Made by a program: the position numbers and the translations under genes
NCBI GenBank assembly: GCA_025455005.1
Contig: JALONH010000015.1
Location: 1-64,000, forward strand
Direction of reading: 5' to 3'
Source of the DNA: Cytophagaceae bacterium
GTDB taxonomy: Bacteria; Bacteroidota; Bacteroidia; Cytophagales; Cytophagaceae
Length of the DNA: 64,000 nt
In this document: positions 45,300 to 54,999 of the stretch, in pieces
Layout of the letters: every line of letters starts with the position of its first letter
Numbering within the stretch: position 1 is the stretch's first letter
Notes under the pieces: model-generated
Told to the model about the DNA's origin: nothing
Seen by the model: only the letters and a program-made list of their open reading frames with translations
Database searches by the model: none

Positions 45300-47441
45300 A
45301 TGCGCTTCCTAGTACTTTTCTCTCTCATCCATTTCATTACCCCATGGGCTTGGTCGCAAGTAGATATAGTACCTTGGCAGCAAGCACCCTCTTCTTATGC
45401 CTTATTTGGCCCTACCCTTATACAAGACGACACCCTACGTCTCCCACTTTTTGAAGACTTTTCCGGCGACTATAGTACTTTATGTGATATTCGAGAAGTA
45501 ATGATAGGTGCAGACGAAGGGTATGAAATCGAATACTGTCAATTTCACGGATTAAAGAACGGTGATTCCGTTCGTGTTCTCAACTCTAAAGGAAATCCAT
45601 TAGTTGGTTTTAATACGGCAGCATTTGAAGGTATCCGATATATACAAGTAATCAATAAATATACCATTCGATTGTTTTTAGATGCAGCCTTAACCCAAGT
45701 GGCTACGACACAAACTATACCGGTCAACATGTGTACACTGCGAAAATTGCCTTACAGTGGAACAGTCAGTTACCCGGATACGCTTCGATTTGTGTACAAT
45801 AGTGGTGGTGTCTTTGTAAACGAAACGATGTCAAATTTCCCTGTTAGTATTGGAGTAGCCACTTTTGACGGTTTAAATGAATTAGGTGTACCGTATAGTA
45901 ATCAAACATTTTTAAATGGATATGCAGATAATTTAACTTCTTTGCCTATCAATCTTGAAACTATTCAACCGTCAGATTCGCTTTATTTTTCTTTTTATTG
46001 GCAAAGTTTCAGCTTTGGTGAGTCCCCGGAGGCAACCGACTCCTTGATTGTAGAATTTAAAGATAACACGAATAAATGGAACCGAGTGGTTCGGATCAGC
46101 GGGGCTATAGCTACGGCCGATTCTTTTTACTTAGCTGCTGTAGCTATAAAAGACATTCGTTATTTACATAAAGGATTTCAGTTTCGTTTTCGTAACTATG
46201 GACGATTATCCGGTCGGTTTGACATATGGAATGTAGATTATATCGTATTAGATACCGGAAGGACTTTAACAACATTAGCCACTCGAGATGTTTCAATTGT
46301 TCAACATTCCCGCTCCTTTTTAAAAGCCGGTACGGCGATGCCACATCTACATTTCAGAGCATTAAATTCAACCCAACAAGCCAATCTGGTTCAAGATAAT
46401 TATTCCTTCACTGTTCGGAATTTACAAACCTTAATACCTCGGCGAAACGAATTAAAAATTAGAACCAATACCAACGTATTTATTGACACCATTACGTCCA
46501 TAGCAGGAGATATAGATGCATCGAGGTATACTATTCCCCTAATTACAACTAAAAAATTAGCCGATACTTTACTGGCGAATATCTCTCCAACATTACCTTT
46601 TGTTGTGAAAATGGATTACTTTTTAGGAAATGGTGATGGGGCCTTTGTTAGTCCTTTTGGGAGAATTGATTATACCTGTAACAATTTCAGTGTGGCAGAA
46701 ACGTATTTCACGGATTATTACGCCTATGACGATGGAACCGCGGAGATGAGTTTTCGAAGTAATGAAAATGGGATACGATTGGGAAATGAATTTACCATAA
46801 TGGCCACTGATACGTTATCTCATGTTGATATAGCCTTTAACCGAAATAATGGTCCCGATTTAACCGGAATACGATTATTTATTACCATTTGGAATGCGGC
46901 CAATATGGAAGTCTATTCTGAACTACTTCCAATTCAATATAGCAGCACGTTGAACGGGTTTACACGTTATAAATTAAGCGCTATCGTACGTTTAACACCG
47001 GGTGTATATACTATAGGTTATCGGCAGAATACAAACGAAGCTGTCCATATAGGATATGACCGAAACAACAATTTTAGTAACAAAATAAAAATTAATAGTA
47101 ATGGAACTTGGTTTTATTATTCCCCGCCGGGCGATTTAACCGGCGCTTTGATGATCCGCCCTATATTTATTAAAAATACCCAATTGGTAACCAATACTCC
47201 ACAACCAAGTAAAGAAATGCGCAGTATGGTATACCCTAACCCTATCTATTCCGGTGGACGATTGTATATCAGTGGTGCTGTAAATGAAGCTCGTATAGTT
47301 GGACTAGATGGTAGGGAAATTTTATTCGTCCCAATAATAGATGGATTCATCGAAATACCCACTTTTTTAGACGGAATGTATTTGATTCAACTTATCGGTG
47401 AGAGTCAACTTGAAACACACAAACTTTTGATTTTACATTAA
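45300..47441 (+). CDS. T9SS type A sorting-domain protein of unknown function
   Basis: A 713-residue exported protein with a signal peptide ending WAWSQ and a C-terminal T9SS sorting domain (about residues 640-713, MVYPNPIYSGGRLYI to the end). The long middle has no recognised catalytic motif. It contains beta-rich segments (YFSFYWQSFSFGESPEATDS; FQFRFRNYGRLSGRFDIWNV) resembling jelly-roll or concanavalin-like units that Bacteroidota secreted proteins often carry. The start is 6 bp after the PASTA gene, linking it to the same transcript. Function unknown; probably cell-surface. Confidence 0.8.
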   Translation: MRFLVLFSLIHFITPWAWSQVDIVPWQQAPSSYALFGPTLIQDDTLRLPLFEDFSGDYSTLCDIREVMIGADEGYEIEYCQFHGLKNGDSVRVLNSKGNPLVGFNTAAFEGIRYIQVINKYTIRLFLDAALTQVATTQTIPVNMCTLRKLPYSGTVSYPDTLRFVYNSGGVFVNETMSNFPVSIGVATFDGLNELGVPYSNQTFLNGYADNLTSLPINLETIQPSDSLYFSFYWQSFSFGESPEATDSLIVEFKDNTNKWNRVVRISGAIATADSFYLAAVAIKDIRYLHKGFQFRFRNYGRLSGRFDIWNVDYIVLDTGRTLTTLATRDVSIVQHSRSFLKAGTAMPHLHFRALNSTQQANLVQDNYSFTVRNLQTLIPRRNELKIRTNTNVFIDTITSIAGDIDASRYTIPLITTKKLADTLLANISPTLPFVVKMDYFLGNGDGAFVSPFGRIDYTCNNFSVAETYFTDYYAYDDGTAEMSFRSNENGIRLGNEFTIMATDTLSHVDIAFNRNNGPDLTGIRLFITIWNAANMEVYSELLPIQYSSTLNGFTRYKLSAIVRLTPGVYTIGYRQNTNEAVHIGYDRNNNFSNKIKINSNGTWFYYSPPGDLTGALMIRPIFIKNTQLVTNTPQPSKEMRSMVYPNPIYSGGRLYISGAVNEARIVGLDGREILFVPIIDGFIEIPTFLDGMYLIQLIGESQLETHKLLILH

Positions 47442-47451
47442 TCTAAAGGTT

Positions 47452-47483
47452 TTGTCCAATCCATGATTTTTGTGTAATTTCAA
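47452..47483 (+). promoter_or_regulatory. Putative promoter of the WcaJ-like gene
   Basis: TTTG (47452-47455), a 20-nt spacer and TAATTTCA (47476-47483), a partial match to the Bacteroidota promoter, 8 bp before the start codon. No terminator hairpin separates it from the upstream gene, so read-through is also possible. Confidence 0.3.
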
Positions 47484-47491
47484 TTGTTTTT

Positions 47492-48886
47492 ATGGACAAG
47501 GGGTATAGTAGATTTTATTGGTTGATTCAAGTTATAGGGGACTTATTATTACTGAACGGTTCATATTTAGGTGCCTATATAGCTGAGGAACGATTGCCTT
47601 CGTTTCCCAACGTACCTGATTCTTATATTTTATTGCATGTGTTGTTTAACACAGCTTGGATTATTCTAGCCTTTAGTTTCAATATTTATGTTCATACTAC
47701 TCAACGAAGACGCAAACTGGAAAGAGTCGTTTGGAGTATTATAGAAACCGTTGGAATTCATCTTTTGTTAGTCTATACTGTATTAGGAGCATTAAAGGGA
47801 GATATGATCTTCAACAAAATGTTATTATGGTGTTATGTCTCCTTTTTCTTATTACTATTATTATGGCGGTTATTCTTCATCAAGTTGGTGAATTATTATA
47901 GACGTTCCGGAGCTAATTTTAGAAATGTCCTAATTGTAGGAGCCGGTCCCGTAGGCGAACAAATCATGAAGTATATTTTACGGCATGAGACTGCCGGGTA
48001 TCGATTCATTGGTTTCTTAGACGATGCTCCGAATAGGGTTCGACATAGTGAATTAGTTCTAGGGAATACGTCTGAAATAAAACACATAAATCAAAAAGTG
48101 GACGAGGTGTTTTGTGCCCTTCCCCTCTCAGCAGCAAGACAGATACAAGACCTCATTAAATATTGTGATAACAATTTAATACGATTACACATTGTTCCGG
48201 ATTTCAGAGGTCTATTAAATAAAAAAATGGATTTAGATTTTTTTGACAACGTTCCGGTTTTACATATTCGAAAAGAACCTTTAGAAAGTTTACTCAACCG
48301 TTTTTTCAAACGCAGCTTTGATATCGGGTTTTCATTGCTTGTGGTTGTATTAATATTCCCTTGGTTATTTCCCTTGTTAGCCCTGGCGATTAAACTCTCC
48401 TCACCCGGTCCGGTATTTTTCAAACAAAAAAGAAGTGGGCGAAATAATGATGAATTTAATTGTTATAAATTTCGATCCATGGCAGTAAATAAAGATTCCG
48501 ATTCGAAACAAGCAACCGAAAACGATACCCGTATCACTTGGATTGGTAAATTTTTACGCAAGTCCAACTTAGATGAACTTCCCCAATTTTTTAATGTTTT
48601 GATGGGCCATATGTCGGTTGTAGGTCCTAGACCGCATATGTTGAAACATACCAAAGATTATTCTAAATTGATAGATAAATTCATGGTTCGTCAATTAGTT
48701 AAACCGGGCATTACCGGATGGGCGCAAGTGAATGGTTATCGAGGCGGCACCCCTAATCCAAGGTACATGATGAAACGGGTACAATACGATTTATGGTATA
48801 TTGAAAATTGGACATTATTATTGGATATTCAAATTATATTTCTGACGGTATATCGAATGTTTAAAGGAGATAAAAATGCATTCTAA
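47492..48886 (+). CDS. Undecaprenyl-phosphate glucose phosphotransferase (WcaJ-type)
   Basis: A 464-residue membrane enzyme that starts repeat-unit synthesis of an exopolysaccharide by moving a sugar-1-phosphate onto undecaprenyl phosphate. It has four N-terminal helices (about residues 8-130), a nucleotide-binding-like domain (VLIVGAGPVGEQIMKYIL), and a C-terminal transferase domain beginning KRSFDIGFSLLVVV with SSPGPVFFKQKRSG, YKFRSM, LDELPQFFNVLMG and VGPRPHM. All transferase motifs are intact. The last codons overlap the RemB/Wzi-like gene by 11 bp. Confidence 0.92.
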   Translation: MDKGYSRFYWLIQVIGDLLLLNGSYLGAYIAEERLPSFPNVPDSYILLHVLFNTAWIILAFSFNIYVHTTQRRRKLERVVWSIIETVGIHLLLVYTVLGALKGDMIFNKMLLWCYVSFFLLLLLWRLFFIKLVNYYRRSGANFRNVLIVGAGPVGEQIMKYILRHETAGYRFIGFLDDAPNRVRHSELVLGNTSEIKHINQKVDEVFCALPLSAARQIQDLIKYCDNNLIRLHIVPDFRGLLNKKMDLDFFDNVPVLHIRKEPLESLLNRFFKRSFDIGFSLLVVVLIFPWLFPLLALAIKLSSPGPVFFKQKRSGRNNDEFNCYKFRSMAVNKDSDSKQATENDTRITWIGKFLRKSNLDELPQFFNVLMGHMSVVGPRPHMLKHTKDYSKLIDKFMVRQLVKPGITGWAQVNGYRGGTPNPRYMMKRVQYDLWYIENWTLLLDIQIIFLTVYRMFKGDKNAF

Positions 48887-50504
48887 AAAACTACTCACCA
48901 TCCTCTTGATTTGCCTAACCTATATTGCGGTTGGGCAATCTTATTTTTATCCCTTAGAACGGAGCTATTTATTAAGTAGAGAAAAGAACTTGTACCATAA
49001 ATCTTCTACCTTACATACTTCAATTCAACCTTATTTTTACAAAGAGACCTCCGATTATTTTACAGAGGACTCTTTAGCGAATGGAGTTCAATACAACATA
49101 AGAAGAAATAACTTTTGGAACAGAACCGCTTCTAATTTTTTAAATAGTTATTTAGTTAAAATTGATACCGGTAACGTACACCTGAGAGCGGCGTTGTTAT
49201 TTGATTTGGAAATGGTCAAAGATGTAGAGGCCAAAGACAGCTATTATAGAAATACCAGAGGTTTGATTTTGAAAGGAGATTTAGGAAAGCAGTTTTCCTT
49301 TGTGACCGGATTTTATGAGAACCAAGCTTCATTTGCCGGTTATGTGAATCGCTTTATTGATAGTTTTGGAGTCATTCCCGGACAGGGCCTTACCAAACCG
49401 TTTAAGGATGGATCTGCTCAAGACTTTGTGCTTCCGTTTGGATACATTTGTTATGCCCCTAGTAAATACATCACCATTCAATTTGGCCAGGATAAAAATT
49501 TTATAGGAAATGGTTATCGTTCCTTGTTGTTATCCGACAACAGCATGAATGCCCCGAATGTAAAACTGATGAGTTCTTTTTGGAAGATAAAATATATGGT
49601 CTTATATCAACAATTTTTAGATACCAGAGAACAAAATGCAGGAGCATTATTAGGGAAAGGATATCCCAGAAAATTTGCAACCATGCATTATTTAAGTTGG
49701 AAAGCAACCCGTTCCTTAGAACTAGGTTTTTTTGATGCTGTTATTTGGCAAGCTTCAGATTCTACCAATCAAAGAGGATTTGATATAGCGTACTTAAATC
49801 CTGTTATTTTTTTACGACCGGCAGAATTTTATAATGGTTCAGCCGATAATGCGTTAATGGGTATTAATGTAAAATACAGTATACGAAACAATTGGTATGT
49901 TTACGGACAATTCATTTTAGATGATATGAAGTTTAATGAATTGAAAAAGAAAGATTCTCGTTATCCTCAAAAATATGGATTTCAAATAGGAACACGTGTT
50001 TTCGATATCGCAAAAATAAAAGGTTTAGCAGTGCAAGGAGAAATCAATTACGTTACCCCTTACACGTACACCCATCGGTTATCCAGACAAGGTTATACGC
50101 ATTACAATCAATCCTTAGCACATGTTCAAAATGCTAATTTTTGGGAATGGGTAGGAATAGTGGATTATAATAAAAATCGTTGGAGTTTACATGGTCGAAT
50201 GGTTCGGGTGGCTTATGGAGCCGATACCAGCGCGGCTACCAATTGGGGGCATAATGTATTAGCGGATATACAACAATACCCTAATTATTATCAAGGTGAT
50301 GTAAAAATGTTACAAGGAGTACGAACGGATGTTACTTTTTTAACCGGAACGGTAGCGTATATACTTAACCCTACATTAAATATGCGAGTAGAAGGATCCG
50401 TAACGATTCGTATTCAAGAACAAATAGGAAAACCTACCGAAGAAAATATCATGGTAGGTATTGGATTAAAGACTGCTTTGTTTAATAAGTATTATGATTT
50501 TTAA
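48876..50504 (+). CDS. RemB-like / Wzi-family outer-membrane protein
   Basis: A 542-residue exported protein with a signal peptide (LLTILLICLTYIAVGQ) and a body rich in alternating aromatic/hydrophobic strands, as in a beta-barrel. Segments such as ITIQFGQDKNFIGNGYRSL and NAPNVKLMSSFWKIKY resemble the RemB gliding protein of Flavobacterium and the Wzi-like capsule-assembly barrels. Wzi anchors capsule to the outer surface, and RemB is linked to surface polysaccharide and motility. The 11-bp overlap with the WcaJ-like gene supports a polysaccharide role. Homology is by recognition of these segments only. Confidence 0.65.
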   Translation: MHSKKLLTILLICLTYIAVGQSYFYPLERSYLLSREKNLYHKSSTLHTSIQPYFYKETSDYFTEDSLANGVQYNIRRNNFWNRTASNFLNSYLVKIDTGNVHLRAALLFDLEMVKDVEAKDSYYRNTRGLILKGDLGKQFSFVTGFYENQASFAGYVNRFIDSFGVIPGQGLTKPFKDGSAQDFVLPFGYICYAPSKYITIQFGQDKNFIGNGYRSLLLSDNSMNAPNVKLMSSFWKIKYMVLYQQFLDTREQNAGALLGKGYPRKFATMHYLSWKATRSLELGFFDAVIWQASDSTNQRGFDIAYLNPVIFLRPAEFYNGSADNALMGINVKYSIRNNWYVYGQFILDDMKFNELKKKDSRYPQKYGFQIGTRVFDIAKIKGLAVQGEINYVTPYTYTHRLSRQGYTHYNQSLAHVQNANFWEWVGIVDYNKNRWSLHGRMVRVAYGADTSAATNWGHNVLADIQQYPNYYQGDVKMLQGVRTDVTFLTGTVAYILNPTLNMRVEGSVTIRIQEQIGKPTEENIMVGIGLKTALFNKYYDF

Positions 50505-50637
50505 CTTACCGATCGAGATGATAGGTGTGTGATTGTTTCGTAAAGACTAAATAGGCTTATCGAAAATAGATGGGGTGTACAAATAATGTAGGGAACACAG
50601 GTAAACCAGTAATTCCCTTTAACTATTCAATATTGGA

Positions 50638-51549
50638 TTATTTGCGTAATAGATGTTGTTTACCTTTAGCAGAACGACGTTCTTGATTGGTGAAGGTATA
50701 AATGGCACCTACACTAAAGATAAAATATTTATCTCCATAGATAGAGTTATTACCCCGCTGACGTCCATGCGCGTATCCAAGGTCATCCGGTGTTTTATCG
50801 GCTAATTGAGCCGCTAGAGGAGATAAGGTCGCCGGATCTACATACCATTTTTGACTCACATCGTCTATATTATCAGAAGTAGTTAAACGAAGACCAAAGT
50901 CTGTCATGAACGTTAATTTATAGGATACTTTAACTTTTACTCCGATTCCCAATGTGCCCATAAAAGCAAGCGAGCCGTATTCTATACCTTGTGTTTTCAA
51001 GTCTCTTAATTGGTACCATTCACCATTTAAGCTACCATATGGATTATAGGTCATAAAACCAATTCCGCCATAAATATAGTGATTGAATAAAGGTCTACGA
51101 CGAAACACACGATCATAGTTGTATAAATCATATTGACCACCGGCCCAAAATTCAAAGTTATTGGAGCGAAAATCTAAATTGCGTCCAAAAGGTTCCCCTC
51201 TAAAAAAATCATTTGAGTATAATCTAAAGTAACGAAGTTCAGCCCGTAAACTAAAACGACTACCCAACAATCGAGTCCTCCAATATCCCCCTAATCCCAA
51301 TTGAGGGCGAGGTGACATACAATCAAAGCCCACACATAAATCCCCTTCGTACAGAGCAAAACCGGTGGTGGCGTAAATACTGAAGTATTCATTTTTCTTA
51401 GCTTGTTTGGATTGTAACCAAGGCGCTTTTTTATTTTTAGAATACCTTCCTTGACCCTTAAAAGTCTTTTGGGCATTAACGTTTAATGTAGAAAAGAATG
51501 CAATGAAAGTAAGAAATAAAGAAACTCGGAGGATATTACTTATGATCAT
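50638..51549 (-). CDS. Outer-membrane beta-barrel protein (DUF6089-like), copy 1
   Basis: A 303-residue exported protein with a signal peptide ending LNVNAQ and a likely 8-strand barrel. It shows YEGDLCVGFDCMSPRPQLG near the N-terminus, LRAELRYFRLYSND, YIYGGIGFMTYNPYG and the closing strand FSVGAIYTF, with a Lys/Arg-rich end HLLRK. It is a clear paralogue of the next gene upstream, sharing the Cys-x4-Cys pair in GDLCxGFxC, the PRPQ motif and the HLLRK end. Function unknown. There is no T9SS tail. Confidence 0.65.
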   Translation of the reverse strand: MIISNILRVSLFLTFIAFFSTLNVNAQKTFKGQGRYSKNKKAPWLQSKQAKKNEYFSIYATTGFALYEGDLCVGFDCMSPRPQLGLGGYWRTRLLGSRFSLRAELRYFRLYSNDFFRGEPFGRNLDFRSNNFEFWAGGQYDLYNYDRVFRRRPLFNHYIYGGIGFMTYNPYGSLNGEWYQLRDLKTQGIEYGSLAFMGTLGIGVKVKVSYKLTFMTDFGLRLTTSDNIDDVSQKWYVDPATLSPLAAQLADKTPDDLGYAHGRQRGNNSIYGDKYFIFSVGAIYTFTNQERRSAKGKQHLLRK

Positions 51550-51620
51550 GAATACTAGAAATTGATAACATATAAATATAGGAAATAAGCTACGTGCAAG
51601 AAAATAATAGGACAGATTTT

Positions 51621-51657
51621 AGACGAAAAAGCCCAAGTTGTAATTTTGGGCTTTTTC
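51621..51657 (-). terminator. Intrinsic terminator after barrel-protein copy 2
   Basis: Arms GAAAAAGCCCAA / TTGGGCTTTTTC (12 bp) with a 9-nt loop and T tracts, 8 bp downstream of the copy 2 stop codon. It separates the two tandem paralogues into different transcripts. Confidence 0.9.
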
Positions 51658-51664
51658 AATAGGA

Positions 51665-52561
51665 TTATTTTCTTAACAAGTGTGTTCTACCTCTCACCTT
51701 CGTTTGATGTTTATTGGTTAAGTGATAAATAGCCCCCACATTAAACATAAAGTAAGTATCATTCAGCCCGGTTGAGGCACGTTCTCTTCCTGTCGCAAAT
51801 CCATCACGATTAGCTGATTTATCTGAAAAATAAGCTGCAAAGGAATTGGTGTAAATGCTCGGATCCGTATATTCTTTATTACTAACATCATCTATGTTAT
51901 CCGTTAATGTGAATCTGAATCCAAAATTAGCCATTAAAGACAATTTATAACTCAATTTATATTTGGTACCGAATCCTATAGGAAATGTTAGAGAATATCG
52001 ATTAATGTTATACCCTTGAGTTTCATACGTTCTTAATTGATGCCATTTATCAGTGGGTATATGTAATCCCCAAGGATCATAATGAATAAAACCAACCCCT
52101 ATAAATAAATATGGATTAAATAGAGTTCTTCTTCTTAAAAGCTTTTCATACGAATATGCATCTACTTGTAAACCAAACCAACCTTCCCAATTGGTAGATC
52201 TAAAATTTAAATTCCTCTCCTCATTATAATCTTCAGCATAAAGCCTAAAGTAATTTCCTTCTAATCGTAAGTTTAACCGCTTTCCTAAATAACCTGTCCT
52301 ATACAAAAAACCACCCCCCACTTGAGGTCTTGGAGTAACACAACCAAAACCCTTGCATAAGTCTCCACCATAAGATGAAGCACCTATAACTAAGAAGACT
52401 GACAGATATTCATTTTTCTTGATTTCGTTAAATGAAATCATCCGTTCAAACTTACCTTTATGATATTGTCCTTTAAAAGCTGTTTTATTTTGTGCTATCG
52501 AATGAAAAACATTCATGCATACAAAAAATACAAATATTGGATAAAGAAAACGTGTCAACAT
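51665..52561 (-). CDS. Outer-membrane beta-barrel protein (DUF6089-like), copy 2
   Basis: A 298-residue paralogue of the next gene downstream. It has a signal peptide (residues about 1-23), YGGDLCKGFGCVTPRPQVG, barrel strands such as LRLEGNYFRLYAEDYN and YLFIGVGFIHYDPWG, and the end VRGRTHLLRK. The two copies agree along their whole length, including the two cysteines, so this is a local duplication. Each copy appears to have its own promoter, as a terminator lies between them. The 217 bp upstream are AT-rich and otherwise featureless up to the amt terminator. Confidence 0.65.
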   Translation of the reverse strand: MLTRFLYPIFVFFVCMNVFHSIAQNKTAFKGQYHKGKFERMISFNEIKKNEYLSVFLVIGASSYGGDLCKGFGCVTPRPQVGGGFLYRTGYLGKRLNLRLEGNYFRLYAEDYNEERNLNFRSTNWEGWFGLQVDAYSYEKLLRRRTLFNPYLFIGVGFIHYDPWGLHIPTDKWHQLRTYETQGYNINRYSLTFPIGFGTKYKLSYKLSLMANFGFRFTLTDNIDDVSNKEYTDPSIYTNSFAAYFSDKSANRDGFATGRERASTGLNDTYFMFNVGAIYHLTNKHQTKVRGRTHLLRK

Positions 52562-52720
52562 ATTATGAAAATGATTTTCATCAGTGAATTATAAAAATAT
52601 GGCTATTATTTAATTAAATCAAGACTTTATCTAAAAAAAATACATTTTAAAGAACAGGTAAATTATAATAATACAATACTATACCCCTATAATTCTATAT
52701 AGAAAATTTCATATAATACA

Positions 52721-52757
52721 AAAAAAAAAGAGGTGCAATGAATCATTGCACCTCTTT
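52721..52757 (-). terminator. Intrinsic terminator after amt
   Basis: A 15-bp near-perfect hairpin AAAGAGGTGCAATGA / TCATTGCACCTCTTT with a T run on the minus strand, 21 bp downstream of the amt stop. Confidence 0.95.
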
Positions 52758-52778
52758 AAGAAAATATTTGACTATCGA

Positions 52779-54152
52779 TTAATATTCTTTATTGATATCG
52801 ATATTGTAAGCTTTCATACCATGTTCAGCGATATCTAAGCCTTCGATTTCTTCTTTAGCCGGTACACGTAATCCAATCGTTTTGCTGATTATTAAGAACG
52901 CAATATACGACAGAGGGAAAACGAATACGGCTGCTGCAGCTACACCTATCAATTGAGAAATAAATTGGTTCATACTAGCTAACTCACCCATTACACCCAC
53001 TACTAATGTACCAAAGATACCGCAAACTAAGTGAACAGACGTAGCACCAACGGGATCATCTATTTTAACTTTATCAAAGAATACAACCGCTAATACCACG
53101 ATTACACCGGAGATAATACCGATGATGATGGCTTCCATTGGAGACATTTTGTCTGCACCTGCAGTGATACCAACTAATCCACCTAAGATACCATTTAATA
53201 CCATAGACAAATCAAGGGATTTAAGTACAATAGATGCTGTAATAGCAGCTCCTACTGCACCGGCCGCAGCAGCTAACGAAGTAGTTACTAATACTAATGA
53301 CGTTAAGGCCGGATCAGCAGATAATACTGAACCACCGTTAAATCCAAACCATCCTAACCATAATAAGAATACACCAATAGCAGCTAAAGGCATGGAATGA
53401 CCCGGGATTGGGATAATTTTACCATCTACATATTTACCAATACGTGGACCTAACACCAACACACCGGCTAATGCCGCCCATCCACCTACGGAGTGTACTA
53501 AAGTAGAACCAGCGAAATCATAGAAAGCAGGAAGTTCACCACCAATGGCAGTTAACCATCCACCGCCCCATTTCCACATACCTACGATTGGATATAGGAT
53601 ACCAACTAAGAATACTGTAAATACTAAGTAAGAGCCGATTTTAATACGTTCCGCTACAGCTCCGGATACAATAGTAGCCGCTGTCGCTGCAAACATACCT
53701 TGGAACAAGAAATCGGTCCAGTAGGTATATCCTGCCCAAGAAACATAGGACAATTGATCGTATCCTTCTGAAGTACCTATTCCAAACCCTGCAAAACCGA
53801 AAAACTTACCGGCGTAATCTGCACCTGGATACATCAAGTTAAAACCCCAAGCTGCATATAGTAACAAACCAATAGCTGGAGTTAAGGTGTTTTTAAATAA
53901 GATGTTTACCGTGTTTTTAGAACGGGATAAACCGGTTTCAACCGTTGCAAATCCTAAGTGCATTAAGAAAACTAATGCTGTACACACCATCATCCAAACA
54001 TTACTTGTAGTAAGCGTTTGGGTTAACATAGGATCTGGAGCAGCAGCCTCTGCTACTGCGGCCGTATCAGCAATTACAGCTGTTGCCGCCACTATAGTGT
54101 CTTTAAGGGAATCTACCACTACAGCCATGGAATCTAATAATATAGTTGCCAT
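52779..54152 (-). CDS. amt: Ammonium transporter
   Basis: A 457-residue Amt-family channel with about 11 helices after an N-terminal Ala/Val/Thr-rich segment of about 45 residues that may be a cleaved signal or an extra helix. The twin-histidine pore motifs are visible as LVHSVGGWAALAG and SVHLVCGIFGTL, and DFAGSTLVH and GFNGGSVLSA are family landmarks. It follows glnK by 49 bp, the near-universal glnK-amt pair, so the PII protein can plug the channel when nitrogen is plentiful. A strong terminator follows. Confidence 0.95.
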   Translation of the reverse strand: MATILLDSMAVVVDSLKDTIVAATAVIADTAAVAEAAAPDPMLTQTLTTSNVWMMVCTALVFLMHLGFATVETGLSRSKNTVNILFKNTLTPAIGLLLYAAWGFNLMYPGADYAGKFFGFAGFGIGTSEGYDQLSYVSWAGYTYWTDFLFQGMFAATAATIVSGAVAERIKIGSYLVFTVFLVGILYPIVGMWKWGGGWLTAIGGELPAFYDFAGSTLVHSVGGWAALAGVLVLGPRIGKYVDGKIIPIPGHSMPLAAIGVFLLWLGWFGFNGGSVLSADPALTSLVLVTTSLAAAAGAVGAAITASIVLKSLDLSMVLNGILGGLVGITAGADKMSPMEAIIIGIISGVIVVLAVVFFDKVKIDDPVGATSVHLVCGIFGTLVVGVMGELASMNQFISQLIGVAAAAVFVFPLSYIAFLIISKTIGLRVPAKEEIEGLDIAEHGMKAYNIDINKEY

Positions 54153-54201
54153 AATTTTGTTCGTTGTTTAGATAAATAAAGTTGATAAAAGGGTAAGGTT
54201 A

Positions 54202-54540
54202 TTATTGTAAAGCCGGAATGCCGCGCTCTCCTGTACGTATACGCACACAATCTTCAATATCATATACGAAGATTTTACCATCTCCCAACTCCCCTGTTTT
54301 ACAGGTCTCAACGATACACTTAATCACTTCATCTACTTTCTCGCTTACCACGATTTCCATTTTAATACGGGCAATAGAACCTAAATCGTATTCTACTCCA
54401 CGATACACCGCTTTTTCAGGTGCTTGATTTCCTACACCCTTCACATCTGAATAAGTGAAGAACAGGATACCCATCTTTTTTAAGGCTTCTTTCACCTCAA
54501 AAAACTTGGATGCACGAATGACTGCTTCGATTTTTTTCAT
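54202..54540 (-). CDS. glnK: PII nitrogen regulatory protein
   Basis: A 112-residue PII protein. The T-loop contains KAVYRGVEYDLG with Tyr51 at the position uridylylated in enterobacteria, followed by the ARIKMEIVV strand. The C-terminal ATP-site region GDGKIFVYDIEDCVRIRTGE is intact. It precedes amt and is expected to bind ATP, ADP and 2-oxoglutarate and gate that transporter. An imperfect inverted repeat 32 bp upstream of the start may be a regulatory site. Confidence 0.95.
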   Translation of the reverse strand: MKKIEAVIRASKFFEVKEALKKMGILFFTYSDVKGVGNQAPEKAVYRGVEYDLGSIARIKMEIVVSEKVDEVIKCIVETCKTGELGDGKIFVYDIEDCVRIRTGERGIPALQ

Positions 54541-54572
54541 AAGTACTAGTTTATGTTAACGTTTAATAAAAG

Positions 54573-54593
54573 GGTCAGTTAAATAACTTGACC
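54573..54593 (-). promoter_or_regulatory. Inverted repeat upstream of glnK
   Basis: An imperfect palindrome with arms GGTCA(A)GTTA and TAACTGACC (9 matched bases, one bulge) 32 bp before the glnK start. Its position suits an operator for nitrogen control, but it does not match an operator I know. Confidence 0.35.
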
Positions 54594-54999
54594 TAAACAT
54601 AGTACAAAATTTACTAATTGTAAAAATCCTATAAATAAAATGTTATCAAAAAGAGCAAAAAAATTGATTAAATCATATTTATACTACAATAAATGATAAA
54701 TTAAGCTCATTTTAAACGGGGTTATTTTTAGTATCTATTTAAAAATAAAATGATATTATAAAGTATCTACACTCTATTTTTAAACCTATATTCTATGTTT
54801 TACATCGTTTTTTAATTTTTAGACCCAAATTATAGTATTTACTCATCGATTTTAATGATAATGAAAATCCAGCTATTTTACCTACTGATTACTACTATTT
54901 TACAATAGTTATGGATTTTATAAAATATAACTATTCAAATATTACAGGAGCCATTCCCTCAACCTAAAAAGGGTAAAAATCCTACGACTTGCTAAAACC

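Noticed and set aside
50577-50625. A hairpin with arms GGGAA/TTCCC between the RemB-like gene and barrel copy 1 as a terminator
   Set aside because: The stem is short and interrupted, and there is no T run on either strand.
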